Shown one piece after another: positions 42,401-50,890 of a DNA stretch of 64,000 bases. Made by a program: the position numbers and the translations under genes. The notes under the pieces were generated by a model. It was not told where the DNA came from, made no database searches, and was given only the letters and a program-made list of their open reading frames with translations. This stretch comes from Mycobacterium xenopi (GTDB lineage Bacteria > Actinomycetota > Actinomycetes > Mycobacteriales > Mycobacteriaceae). The DNA lies in assembly GCF_009936235.1 (NCBI RefSeq), contig NZ_AP022314.1:3906001-3970000 (forward strand). The letters are read 5' to 3'. Positions within the stretch are counted from its first letter, which is position 1; each line of letters begins with the position of its first letter.

Positions 42401-43333
42401 GACGATCACGACGACCACCGGATGGCTCGACAGCTCTCCGACGGCGGTCTCGACCTCAGCCCGGGTCCGATACGCCAGCCGGGCAGGCCCACCACCGTCG
42501 CCTGCCGTCGGATGTTGGTGGTGCGGCAGCCATTTGAGCCACTCCCAGTAACGCCAATTGTGATCACTGATCGCGGCCGCGATCAGCAGGTGGTCGGGCG
42601 CATGCATCACGGCCAGCTGGCAGATCATCGCGCGCATCAGTCCTCGCGTACGACCAGGGTCCCCTCTGATGGTCACGGTATCCAGGCCGCGCAACTCGAT
42701 CGCGACCGGAGCATCCGCGATCGTTGCGTGGGTATGCAAGAAGCGTCGCAACGCGGTCGCGGTGACGGGATCGCTCCGCTCGGCCACCGCCGCCTCGGGC
42801 GCCACCAATGGGCGGGCAAACGGCCGGGGTCCGGTGCCGATCCGGACGAGACAGAAGTCCGAGTCGCCAGGACGCCGCTCCCACATCCGCGCGCCGCCGA
42901 CCAGCGTCCACAGCGAAGCGGGATCGGGATGACACCACATCAGCGACAAATACTGCGCTGCGGCTGTTTTGGCTACCAAGCTGCGTAGTTCAGTCAAGTA
43001 CTTGAGGTAATCCGCACGGTCGCCGTCCAGCTCGGCGACACGCTGGTCGGTGCGCACGGCCGTAGCGGTGACGATCACCGATACGAGGATCATCGCGGGG
43101 AAGACCAGCAACATCGGATTACGCCCGGGCGGACGCGAACCGAATACCGCCATCATCGCGGCGGTGGCGGCAGCCATCACCACGGGTAACAGGCGGACCA
43201 GCAGGCTATTTCGTGCTGGGGCGGCAACCGCCGGCGGCGGCGCAACCGCGATCTGCTCGGTCGAGTAGGTCGGCGGTGCCCACCGCGGCGCCGGCGCAAA
43301 GGCCGTCGTGCTTGTGGTGTCGTGCTGACTCAT
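39479..43333 (-). CDS. eccC4: ESX-4 FtsK/SpoIIIE-type ATPase EccC4
   Basis: 1284-aa motor ATPase of ESX-4. Two membrane helices lie at about 43-62 and 71-92. Three P-loop domains follow with Walker A GATGSGKSELL (about 450), GAPQSGKSTTL (about 790) and GDSECGKTSAL (about 1083). Domain 1 also has LVLIDFKGGATFLGLE and FIIVDEFSELL. ATG 43333 is chosen over an upstream GTG. It recruits substrates through the EsxU-EsxT pair encoded downstream. The reading frame is intact. Confidence 0.96.
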   Translation of the reverse strand: MSQHDTTSTTAFAPAPRWAPPTYSTEQIAVAPPPAVAAPARNSLLVRLLPVVMAAATAAMMAVFGSRPPGRNPMLLVFPAMILVSVIVTATAVRTDQRVAELDGDRADYLKYLTELRSLVAKTAAAQYLSLMWCHPDPASLWTLVGGARMWERRPGDSDFCLVRIGTGPRPFARPLVAPEAAVAERSDPVTATALRRFLHTHATIADAPVAIELRGLDTVTIRGDPGRTRGLMRAMICQLAVMHAPDHLLIAAAISDHNWRYWEWLKWLPHHQHPTAGDGGGPARLAYRTRAEVETAVGELSSHPVVVVIVSDTETTGLAVLGAGAGDGHAGSVNLRVNGADVMLRDADGQEMPVRADQLAAVEAVVCAQRLAAHRVHRSSSDRARRGGTRWQDLLDIDDLTALHPPTRWVELNHCERLRVPLGTTLDGRLVELDIKEAAENGMGPHGLCIGATGSGKSELLRTVALGMMTRHPPDMLNLVLIDFKGGATFLGLERAPHVAAVITNLSDEAPLVARMGDALAGEMNRRQQLLRTAGNLVSVDAYTRARRDGADLPALPALFIIVDEFSELLSQHPDFADTFLAIGRLGRSLGMHLLLASQRLDDGRLRGLESHLSYRVCLKTLSANESRIVLGGPDAFELPNTPGAGFLQTANGESVRFQTAFVSGPCPTRLSRADPGDEQAGPVVRQFTATPMAPVAVTRIERSTETCGLTVLQAVVDELSKYGPAARQIWLPPLAAAPPLDNVLRDAGLTVGERVSSDLTVPIGIVDRPYEQRRTPLSVDLRAAAGNVAVVGAPQSGKSTTLRTLVMALAATHDPRRVQFYCLDFGGGALAFLHSLPHVGALAGTAQPELVARMIDELESIIRSREALFREHSIDSMAQYRRLRAERQTSVAADRFGDVFLVVDGWAGMCRRFPGLEAAIVAVAAQGLSFGVHVVISASRWAEIRPALKDQLGTRIELRLGDPADSELDRKQAQQVPNDKPGRGITPGGLHMLVALPRLDGVESTAGLAQACMESGEMLRRCYGDSAAPTVPLLPELVEHHSVLRRAGDESGGRVLLGLEARRLAPCPVEFDHHQHLLIIGDSECGKTSALRTLCREISRTKTAAQARVVIVDFRRSLLGVVESDHLAGYAISASALEALLPELLTVLQRRMPPPQATREELRTRSWWSGPELYLVVDDYDLVANTAAGNGLTRIAEYLPYAKDLGLHLVVARRSGGLTRAMFEPLLATMRELGCMGLVMSADPDDGPLFGSVRAAPLPPGRGILVTRGGPQQVQVSWSPPP

Positions 43334-43475
43334 CGCCGACCCTTCCCCGCCGAGTGGCCCACACCGTATGCGGCGCCCCAACCCCCGGCAAGTCAGCTGT
43401 GGATGACTGAACGCATCGCCGCGGCTAACGCATTACCGTCCCGGCTCGACGGACGACCCGCGAAGCGAAGGGAAT

Positions 43476-44861
43476 GTGGTGTCGGAGGCCAGCCTGTGCC
43501 GGGTTTCGGTGCACCTGGACGGCGTCAACGTCGACCTGGCGTTGCCGGCGGCTCAGCCCATCGCGACGCTGATACCGCCGATCGTGGACATGGTGGGAGC
43601 CTCGGATGACGGTCACAGCCCGACGACCGCAGTCCGCTACCAGCTTTCCCGCGTGGGCGGACCGGTGATGAGCTCGTCGAAGACGTTGGCCCAGTGCGGC
43701 ATTCGGGACGGGACCGTGCTTGTCCTGACACGTTCGGCGGCCGAGCTCCCGCCGCCACGGTTCGACGATGCGGCGCAGGCGGCAGCGTGCACACTCACCG
43801 AGGCGGCGCGGTCGTGGACACGGCAAGCGAGTCGGCTCAGCGCTGCCCTGACCGCTGGCTGGCTGGCCGGCATCGGCGCGCTTGCACTGGTCCACACCGC
43901 GTTGACCACCGACGACGCCCAGCGCAGCCGTATCGCGGCCGGTGTTGCGGCGCTCGTCGGTTGCGCCGCCCTGCTGGCGGCGGCGATCGCCAGCCGTGTG
44001 TACCGAGATCGCATCGCCGCACTGACACTCGGTCTCATATCAACCGGATTTGCGGCCGCGGCAGGGCTATTGGCAGTGCCCAGCGGACCAGCTGCACCAA
44101 ACCTGCTGCTCGCCGCGGCGGCGGCGGCCGCTGCCGCGGGGCTGGCGCTACGGCTAACCGGATGCGGCATCGTAACGTTCACCGCCGCCGCGTGCTGCGC
44201 CGTCAGCTGCGCGGTGGCCGCACTGGCGGGTGTGATCACGGCAGCGCCTCGGCCCGCGATCGCAGCCGCGTTTGCCGTGGCATCGCTGGCATTGCTCGAG
44301 CTGTCCCCGCGGCTATCGATCGCGGTGACGGGGTTATCCCCGCGTCTGCCCGCGCACGACGACGACGGCGCCAGCGGCGCGGCACCGGATCGGCTCTCGG
44401 ACAGAGCGATCCGCGCCAACGGCTGGTTGACCAGCCTGGTCGCCGCGTTGTCGGTGTCGGCGGCGACAGGTGCGGTGATCGCGGTACACGATGTCGGCGA
44501 AATGCCCGTAGCCCGCATCGCGTTCGCCGCGCTAACCGCCGCGGTATTGCTGTCGCGGGCCCGCTCCGATGTCGACCTGGTCCGAACACTGATACTCGTT
44601 GTCAATGGAATCGCCGCGCTCACCGCAGCTTTCGTTGCTGCCGCCGCTGCCGCACCGCGGCTGGGCTGGATCACCGCAACCACCGCGATGCTGATCGCCG
44701 CCGCGTTGTACCTCGGCTTCGTCGCGCCGTCAGTAACTGTCTCACCCGTCGCGCGACGCAGCGTAGAAGTGGTGGAGCATCTCACGCTGACCGCGATCGT
44801 GCCACTGGCCTGCTGGTTGTGCGGGCTGTATAGCGCCGTGCGTGGCCTGAGCCTGCCATGA
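43476..44861 (+). CDS. eccD4: ESX-4 membrane channel component EccD4
   Basis: 461 aa. A ubiquitin-like N-terminal domain (RVSVHLDGVNVDLALPAAQP; IRDGTVLVLTRSAAELP) precedes about eleven membrane helices. The start is GTG 43476, or GTG 43479, after AAGGGAAT. It is divergent from eccC4 across a 142-bp promoter region. Its stop overlaps the mycP4 start (ATGA). Confidence 0.94.
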   Translation: MVSEASLCRVSVHLDGVNVDLALPAAQPIATLIPPIVDMVGASDDGHSPTTAVRYQLSRVGGPVMSSSKTLAQCGIRDGTVLVLTRSAAELPPPRFDDAAQAAACTLTEAARSWTRQASRLSAALTAGWLAGIGALALVHTALTTDDAQRSRIAAGVAALVGCAALLAAAIASRVYRDRIAALTLGLISTGFAAAAGLLAVPSGPAAPNLLLAAAAAAAAAGLALRLTGCGIVTFTAAACCAVSCAVAALAGVITAAPRPAIAAAFAVASLALLELSPRLSIAVTGLSPRLPAHDDDGASGAAPDRLSDRAIRANGWLTSLVAALSVSAATGAVIAVHDVGEMPVARIAFAALTAAVLLSRARSDVDLVRTLILVVNGIAALTAAFVAAAAAAPRLGWITATTAMLIAAALYLGFVAPSVTVSPVARRSVEVVEHLTLTAIVPLACWLCGLYSAVRGLSLP

Positions 44862-46254
44862 GTGCACGCGCGCAACGCATCGCGGTTCTTGTGGCGCTCG
44901 TCGCACTTTGCCCATGCGCGGCATCACCGGTCTACGCGGTCTCGCCGGCCCCGATCGACCACAGTCGGCTGCCCGATGCCGCGCCGCCGGCGCCGCCGCG
45001 GCCCACTGTGCAGCGCGAGCTGTGCACTGTGCCGGCAGCAGACCCTCGCCTCGGTAGCGTGGACAAGTCCAATCAGCTTGCGGGCCTTGACTTACCGCAG
45101 GCCTGGAAGCTCACGCGTGGATCCGGGCAGCGGGTTGCGGTCATCGACACCGGCGTCTCGCCGCACCACCGGTTACCCGACCTGGTGGCCGGCGGTGACT
45201 ACGTGTTCACCGGTGACGGCGCCCAGGATTGCGACGGGCACGGCACCATCGTCGCGGGCATCATCGCGGCGCGACCAGATCCCAACGGTCGCGACCAGTT
45301 CAGCGGTGTCGCACCGGAATCCACGGTGATCAGCATCCGCCAGTCCAGCATCAAATACGGTCCGGTGGCTGACCGCTCCAGCATCGGCGTCGGCGACGTG
45401 GACACCATGGCCAGGGCGGTGCGGACCGCCGCCGACTTGGGCGCCTCGGTGATCAACATTTCCTCGGTCGCCTGCATGCCGGCCGGGACGCCGCTCGACG
45501 ATCGGGCGTTGGGGGCGGCGCTGGCTTACGCGGTCGACGTGAAGAACGCCGTGGTGGTCGCCGCAGCGGGAAACACCGGCAGCACAGGGCAATGCCCCGC
45601 CCAGCCGGCCCAACCGACCTGGGACACCGTCACGGTCGCGGTCAGTCCGGCCTGGTACGACGAGTATGTCCTGACAGTGGGCTCGGTGAACGCGCACGGT
45701 GCGCCGTCGGCCTTCAGCCTGGCCGGCCCGTGGGTCGATGTTGCAGCCCCGGGTGAAGCGGTGACATCACTTGGCACTGTCGGTGACGGGGTGGTGAATT
45801 GCGTTGCCGCGCAGAACGGCCCGATGCCGCTATCCGGTACTAGCTACTCCGCCCCGGTAGTCAGCGGGTTGGCGGCACTGATCCGAGCGCGCTTCCCGGC
45901 GCTGACCGCACGACAGGTCGTCAAGCGCATCGAGGCTACCGCACATCACCCGCCCGGCGGCTGGAACCCGTTGGTGGGCAACGGGGTTATCGACGTGGTA
46001 GCAGCGGTCAGCACCGATGCACCGCCGACTACCACCACGAGCAGGCCGCGAGAGCCGTCGGCCACGATTTCGCCGCCGGCTGCGTCGCCGCGACCGAATC
46101 GGGCCGCCAAAGGCATTGCGCTCACCGGCGCGACCATCTGCTTTTTGTGCTTGCCGCGGCGGTCAGCACCGGCGCCGTGGCGGCGCGGCTACCGCGGCCG
46201 CGGACCCAGTCGGGCGCGTCCTCGGGTGGCCACGACGACGTCACCCGCGACTGA
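44858..46254 (+). pseudogene. mycP4: ESX-4 mycosin protease MycP4, frameshift in C-terminal anchor
   Basis: Membrane-anchored subtilisin-like serine protease. A signal peptide (RIAVLVALVALCPCAASPVYA) is followed by the triad Asp97 (VAVIDTGV), His128 (DCDGHGTIVAG) and Ser329 (LSGTSYSAPVVSG), all present. A Pro/Thr linker leads to the C-terminal membrane helix. There the frame shifts near 46140: ALTGATIC continues in the next frame as LFVLAAAVSTGAVAARLP, ending at TGA 46252-46254. One missing C would repair it. If real, the protease would be released rather than anchored. Confidence 0.9.
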
Positions 46255-46569
46255 GGCGTTTTCTCGACTGAGCTTCGGCGTTGAGGACCAGGTACAGCTT
46301 GCCCCCACCTGCATGTCAAGCGCGCCGCAGCACTGGCCCATCATGGTCGACGCATCGCCTGGCGCTGGCTGCGGCCGCAGGAGCGCAAGACCCGCGCATG
46401 CGGCCGCGATGATGGCCGCCAGCAGGCAGCCAAGCGCCAGCCATGCGGCGCGCGTGCGCACGGGTTCGTCGACCGCGCACAGGGTCCGTCGCAGCAGTGC
46501 GCACTCCAAGCGGCGCAGCAGAAATCGATATCCGCTGACGTGCAGCCGCGTTGTCGGTTGCCATGCCAT
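46241..46569 (-). pseudogene. eccB4: Truncated ESX-4 core component EccB4 (N-terminus only)
   Basis: ATG 46569 begins the EccB signature MAWQPTTRLHVSGYRFLLRR with one membrane helix at about 52-72 (AAWLALGCLLAAIIAAACAG), then the start of the periplasmic domain (MMGQCCGALDMQVG). A one-base deletion in a G run (46302-46306) breaks the frame. Even when it is corrected (GKLYLVLNAEAQSRKRL) a stop follows at 46241. Full-length EccB4 is about 470 aa, so some 360 codons are missing. The remnant's 3' end abuts and overlaps the convergent mycP4 end. Confidence 0.85.
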
Positions 46570-46699
46570 GTGGATCTCCCCGGGCCTCGGTTCCCCAGCA
46601 CGATAGGCAAAGCCGGGCGGCGGCCGTCCCGTCGATCCACAATGCGGCCTTCGAGCGGCTCGAGCAGCCGCGGTTGCAGCCACCCGGTAGCATCTTCCC

Positions 46700-47506
46700 G
46701 TGCACAACCACGACTTATCTCCGCACGCCCATGGGCGGTCGGCCGTTCGCTGGGCCGGGCTTGGCACCGGTGCCGTCCTGGCGGCCGGTGTCATGCTGTT
46801 CGCCCCGGTTCCGCGCATGATGCCCTCGGCCGCCGCGGTGGATTGCCCGGACGTTGAAGTGATCTTCGCCCGCGGCACCAGTGAGCCGCCCGGGGTCGGG
46901 CGGGTTGGCCAGGCGCTGGTCGATTCGCTGCGCCAGCAGACCGGGTTGAACGTCGACGCCTACGGCGTGAAGTATCCCGCCGGCAAGCTCCAACTGGGCG
47001 GCGGCGACGGCGCCAACGACACCATTTCGCGGGTCAAGGACGTGGTGCAAGCGTGCCCGAACACCAAGATCGTGTTGGGCGGGTACTCGCAGGGTGCGTC
47101 GGTGATGGACATCGTGGCCGGAGTGCCGGTGGGTGGCGTCACCTGGGGCAGTTCGCTGCCGCCGCAGTACGTCGACAACATCGCGGCGCTCGCCACTTTC
47201 GGCAATATCGCCGACCGATCGGGCAGCCCGATCTCCAGCCAGAGCCAGCTTTTGGGATCCAAGGCCATCGACCTGTGCAACCCCGGCGACCCGATCTGCC
47301 ACGCGGGCCCCGGCAACGAGTGGAGCGATCACACCGACGGCTACGTGCCCACGTACACCACCCAGGCGGCGACGTTCATCGCCGCAAAGCTGCTCACCGC
47401 TGGAGCGAGCTCGGTGCCCGGGCCGAGCACGCTGCCCGGCCCGGCCTCGCCGCTGGGACCGGGTTCGGCCGTGGGATCCAACGTCTCGTCGACTGGCGCC
47501 CGGTAA
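46700..47506 (+). CDS. cut3: Secreted cutinase Cut3
   Basis: 268-aa exported serine esterase. The signal segment is WAGLGTGAVLAAGVMLFAP. The mature part starts near AAAVDCPDVEVIFARGTSEP. The nucleophile is S130 in VLGGYSQGASVMD, and the Asp/His region (NPGDPICHAGPGNEWSDH) is present. Four or more Cys form disulfides. The tail is Pro/Gly/Ser-rich. GTG 46700 start. Position matches Rv3451, downstream of eccB4. Confidence 0.93.
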   Translation: MHNHDLSPHAHGRSAVRWAGLGTGAVLAAGVMLFAPVPRMMPSAAAVDCPDVEVIFARGTSEPPGVGRVGQALVDSLRQQTGLNVDAYGVKYPAGKLQLGGGDGANDTISRVKDVVQACPNTKIVLGGYSQGASVMDIVAGVPVGGVTWGSSLPPQYVDNIAALATFGNIADRSGSPISSQSQLLGSKAIDLCNPGDPICHAGPGNEWSDHTDGYVPTYTTQAATFIAAKLLTAGASSVPGPSTLPGPASPLGPGSAVGSNVSSTGAR

Positions 47507-47537
47507 CGCGTGGGTCGGCGTGTCCGATAGATCGGGC

Positions 47538-48197
47538 ATGAGTTTTCGTCCGGCCTCGGGGTTGCTTGGGCTGCTGACGGCAGCCGCATTGGCAATCCCG
47601 CCGTTCGCACTCATACCGCCAGCTCACGCCGCATCCTGCCCGGATGTTCAGGTGGTGTTTGCGCGCGGCCGTCTCGAGCCGGCCGGCACCGGCCAGATCG
47701 GCACCGCGTTGGTCAGCGCACTGCGGTCGCGGGTGTCCGGCAAGAACATCGGCGTCTATCCGGTCAACTATGCAGCGAATGCGGATGTGGTCCGCGGTGC
47801 CAACGACATGAGCGGCCACATCCAATACATGGCCAACACCTGCCCTGACACCCGGCTGGTGCTGGGCGGTTACTCGCTGGGCGCTGCCGTCACCGACGTG
47901 GTGCTCGCGGCGCCCGGTCCGATGCTGGGGTTCACCAATCCCCTCCCGCCCGGCGCCGACGAGCACATCGCCGCGGTCGCCTTGTTCGGCAACGGCACTC
48001 AATGGGTGGGGCCGATCACCACCTTCAACCCGATCTACAACGACCGGACCATTGAGCTGTGTCACGGCGCCGACCCGGTCTGCAACCCGGCCGACCCGAA
48101 AACCTGGTCGAATAACTGGCCTGAGCATCTGGCTCCGGCCTACATCAAAGCCGGAATGGTTGATCAGGCAGCGGATTTCGTCGCCGGAAAACTCTAG
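47538..48197 (+). CDS. cut4: Secreted cutinase Cut4
   Basis: 219-aa cutinase with signal peptide (LLGLLTAAALAIPPFA, cleavage near AHA). The nucleophile is S113 in VLGGYSLGAAVTD, and the acid/His region is HGADPVCNPADPKTWSNNW. The usual ARGTxEP oxyanion segment reads FARGRLEPAGTG, with Arg replacing Thr. It lies 31 bases after cut3, a tandem duplication. Position matches Rv3452. Confidence 0.9.
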   Translation: MSFRPASGLLGLLTAAALAIPPFALIPPAHAASCPDVQVVFARGRLEPAGTGQIGTALVSALRSRVSGKNIGVYPVNYAANADVVRGANDMSGHIQYMANTCPDTRLVLGGYSLGAAVTDVVLAAPGPMLGFTNPLPPGADEHIAAVALFGNGTQWVGPITTFNPIYNDRTIELCHGADPVCNPADPKTWSNNWPEHLAPAYIKAGMVDQAADFVAGKL

Positions 48198-48248
48198 CCA
48201 TGCCGGCGCCGACCGGGGTGCCGGGCCACCCCGCGCTTGCGCTCGCCG

Positions 48249-49127
48249 CTAGCCCAGCTCGTCCGGATCACGCAGATCGCGCGTGACCAGCATGCGCGCC
48301 TCGAGTTCGTCGTCGGACGGATAGTCCACTCCCACCAGCGTCAAACCCCGAGCCGGAGCGGCAGTGAAATCGCTCGAACGGCGCGTCGCTGTCAGCAGCT
48401 CGCGGCACCAGGCGGTGCTGCGCCGGTGCTCACCGACAGCCAACAGCGCCCCGACCAGAGAACGCACCATCGACCAACAGAAGGCGTCAGCGGTGACATG
48501 CGCGGTGATCAGATGCCCGTCGCGTGACCAGTCCAACCGCTGCAAGTCACGGATGGTGGTGGCACCGACGCGATGGCGGCAGAATGCGGCGAAGTCGTGC
48601 AGCCCTACCAACTCGCGCGACGCTGCGGCCATGACGTCGATGTCCAGCTCACGCGGCCAGACCGTGACATATCGAGCTTGCTGCGGCTCCGCCCCGTAGG
48701 GTGCCGTCGACAACCGGTAGACGTAGTGACGCCGCAGCGCCGAGAACCTCGCGTCGAATCCCTTTGGCGCGCGGCGGATATCGCGGACCCGCACGTCGGT
48801 GGGCAGGAACCGGCCAAGACGCCGCACCAGCGGCAAGAATTCGGGTTCGCTGCGCCGCGGCGAGCGCGGGTAGGCATGGGGCAACGCCTCGACCGGGACA
48901 TCGACATGGGCTACCTGTCCGGTGGCGTGCACACCGGTGTCGGTCCGCCCGGCCCCGCGCAGCCGTACCGGCGTCCGGAACACCGTCGACAGGGTCTCGT
49001 CGAGCACGCCGGCAACGGTGCGTTGGCCCGCTTGCACCGCCCAGCCAGCGAAATCAGTTCCGTCGTAGGCAATATCGAGCCGAAGACGAACGGGCCCGCC
49101 ACCGTCACCGATGGCGGGCATGTTCAT
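48249..49127 (-). CDS. truA: tRNA pseudouridine synthase TruA
   Basis: 292 aa; modifies U38-40 of tRNA anticodon arms. The catalytic Asp is in RLRGAGRTDTGVHATGQVAH. Other family motifs are LDIAYDGTDFAGWAVQ and CWSMVRSLVGALLAVG. ATG 49127 has GAGGAG, within the end of rplQ, as ribosome binding site; ATG 49121 is an alternative. It follows rplQ by 7 bases in the ribosomal operon. Confidence 0.94.
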   Translation of the reverse strand: MNMPAIGDGGGPVRLRLDIAYDGTDFAGWAVQAGQRTVAGVLDETLSTVFRTPVRLRGAGRTDTGVHATGQVAHVDVPVEALPHAYPRSPRRSEPEFLPLVRRLGRFLPTDVRVRDIRRAPKGFDARFSALRRHYVYRLSTAPYGAEPQQARYVTVWPRELDIDVMAAASRELVGLHDFAAFCRHRVGATTIRDLQRLDWSRDGHLITAHVTADAFCWSMVRSLVGALLAVGEHRRSTAWCRELLTATRRSSDFTAAPARGLTLVGVDYPSDDELEARMLVTRDLRDPDELG

Positions 49128-49134
49128 CGTGTCT

Positions 49135-49692
49135 TTAAGACTCCTCGGACTCTGCCGGGGATTCCTCAGCTTTGGGCTCGACCTCAGCAGCCTCCGCCTG
49201 GGTGTCGGCAACCGCGCCCGGCTCGACCGCTGCCTGGGGTGCCGCCGCGGCCGCTGCTTGTTTGGACTCCGCTTGCTTGGACTTGGCCTGCGCGGCCGCC
49301 ACCCGCCGGGCCCGGTTCGCCTCCGCGGTCACCGTCTTCTCCCGCACCAGCTCGATCACCGCCATCGGAGCGTTATCGCCCTTGCGGGGCTCGACCTTGA
49401 TGATGCGGGTATAGCCGCCGTTGCGGTCGGCGAAGTGCGGCCCGATCTCGGCGAACAAGGTGTGCACCACGTCCTTGTCGCGGATCTTCTTGAGCACCTC
49501 ACGCCGATTGTGCAGCGTGCCCTTCTTGGCGTGGGTGATCAGCTTTTCGGCGTATGGCCGCAACGCCCGCGCCTTCGGTTCGGTGGTCTTGATCCGGCCA
49601 TGCTCAAACAACGCGGTGGCCAGGTTGGCCAGGATCGCCTTCTGGTGCGACGACGATCCGCCGAGGTGACGACCCTTGGTGGGCTTGGGCAT
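49135..49692 (-). CDS. rplQ: 50S ribosomal protein L17
   Basis: 185 aa. The conserved core (KGRHLGGSSSHQKAILANLA; GRIKTTEPKARALRPYAEKL; NGGYTRIIKVEPRKGDNAPM) covers about 1-120. The last 60 residues are an Ala/Glu/Gln/Lys-rich extension ending EESPAESEES, typical of mycobacteria. Confidence 0.96.
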   Translation of the reverse strand: MPKPTKGRHLGGSSSHQKAILANLATALFEHGRIKTTEPKARALRPYAEKLITHAKKGTLHNRREVLKKIRDKDVVHTLFAEIGPHFADRNGGYTRIIKVEPRKGDNAPMAVIELVREKTVTAEANRARRVAAAQAKSKQAESKQAAAAAAPQAAVEPGAVADTQAEAAEVEPKAEESPAESEES

Positions 49693-49741
49693 TGCTGGCT
49701 CCCTTGGTTAGTGCGACTGGCTCAATTTGTCCAGCTCCTCC

Positions 49742-49762
49742 GCGGGCCGCTGCACGGCCCGC
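49742..49762. other. Hairpin between rpoA and rplQ
   Basis: GCGGGCC and GGCCCGC form a perfect 7-bp stem with a 7-base loop in the 82-base gap between the rpoA stop and the rplQ start. No U tract follows on the transcribed strand, so it is more likely an RNA-stability or attenuation structure than a terminator. Confidence 0.4.
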
Positions 49763-49774
49763 ATCGTCCCCGGA

Positions 49775-50818
49775 TTAGAGCTGTTCGGTCTCGGCGTAGT
49801 CCTGATCGTCGTAGCCGCCGTCGTTGGACCACGTGCCGGTGGCAGCGTCGTAGCCGGCGACCTGCGACGGGTCGAAGCTGGCCGGGCTGTCCTTGAGCGA
49901 CAGACCCAACTGGTGCAGCTTGACCTTGACTTCGTCGATCGACTTCTGGCCGAAGTTACGGATGTCGAGCAGGTCGGACTCCGTACGCGACACCAACTCG
50001 CCGACGGTGTGGACGCCTTCCCGCTTGAGGCAGTTGTACGAGCGCACCGTCAGGTCCAGGTCGTCGATCGGCAGCGCGAACGCGGCGATGTGGTCGGCCT
50101 CCGCCGGCGATGGCCCGATCTCGATGCCTTCGGCTTCGACGTTGAGTTCGCGTGCCAGCCCGAACAATTCGACCAGCGTCTTACCGGCCGAGGCGAGCGC
50201 ATCCCGCGGGGTGATCGAACTCTTGGTCTCGACGTCCAGGATCAGCTTGTCGAAGTCGGTGCGCTGCTCGACCCGGGTGGCCTCCACCTTGTAGGTGACC
50301 TTGAGCACCGGCGAGTAGATGGAATCGACTGGGATGCGACCGATTTCCGCACCCGACGCCTTGTTCTGCACCGCTGGCACATAGCCGCGCCCGCGTTCGA
50401 CGACAAGCTCGATCTCGAGCTTGCCCTTGTCGTTCAGCGTCGCGATGTGCATGTCGGGGTTGTGCACCGTGACACCGGCTGGCGGCACGATGTCACCGGC
50501 GGTGACCTCACCGGGACCCTGCTTGCGCAGATACATCGTCACCGGCTCGTCCTCCTCGGAGGACACCACGAGACCCTTGAGGTTCAAGATGATGTCGGTG
50601 ACGTCTTCCTTGACACCGGGCACCGTGGTGAACTCGTGCAGCACGCCATCGATACGGATGCTGGTGACGGCCGCGCCGGGAATCGACGACAGCAGCGTGC
50701 GCCGCAGCGAGTTACCGAGCGTGTAGCCGAATCCCGGCTCGAGCGGCTCGATGACGAACTGCGAACGGTTGTCGGTGATGACCTCTTCGGACAGGGTTGG
50801 TCGCTGTGAGATCAGCAT
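49775..50818 (-). CDS. rpoA: RNA polymerase alpha subunit
   Basis: 347 aa. The N-terminal assembly domain (FVIEPLEPGFGYTLGNSLRR; IPVDSIYSPVLKVTYKVEAT) and C-terminal UP-element-binding domain (NCLKREGVHTVGELVSRTES; LHQLGLSLKDSP) are intact. It sits in the rpmJ-rpsM-rpsK-rpsD-rpoA-rplQ cluster in the standard order. Confidence 0.97.
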   Translation of the reverse strand: MLISQRPTLSEEVITDNRSQFVIEPLEPGFGYTLGNSLRRTLLSSIPGAAVTSIRIDGVLHEFTTVPGVKEDVTDIILNLKGLVVSSEEDEPVTMYLRKQGPGEVTAGDIVPPAGVTVHNPDMHIATLNDKGKLEIELVVERGRGYVPAVQNKASGAEIGRIPVDSIYSPVLKVTYKVEATRVEQRTDFDKLILDVETKSSITPRDALASAGKTLVELFGLARELNVEAEGIEIGPSPAEADHIAAFALPIDDLDLTVRSYNCLKREGVHTVGELVSRTESDLLDIRNFGQKSIDEVKVKLHQLGLSLKDSPASFDPSQVAGYDAATGTWSNDGGYDDQDYAETEQL

Positions 50819-50890
50819 GGTGTTCTTCTATCTCCTTCTCGGCACCCGCCATTTGATGCCGTTCAATCCGCACCGGCGGTGCGGCAGGTG

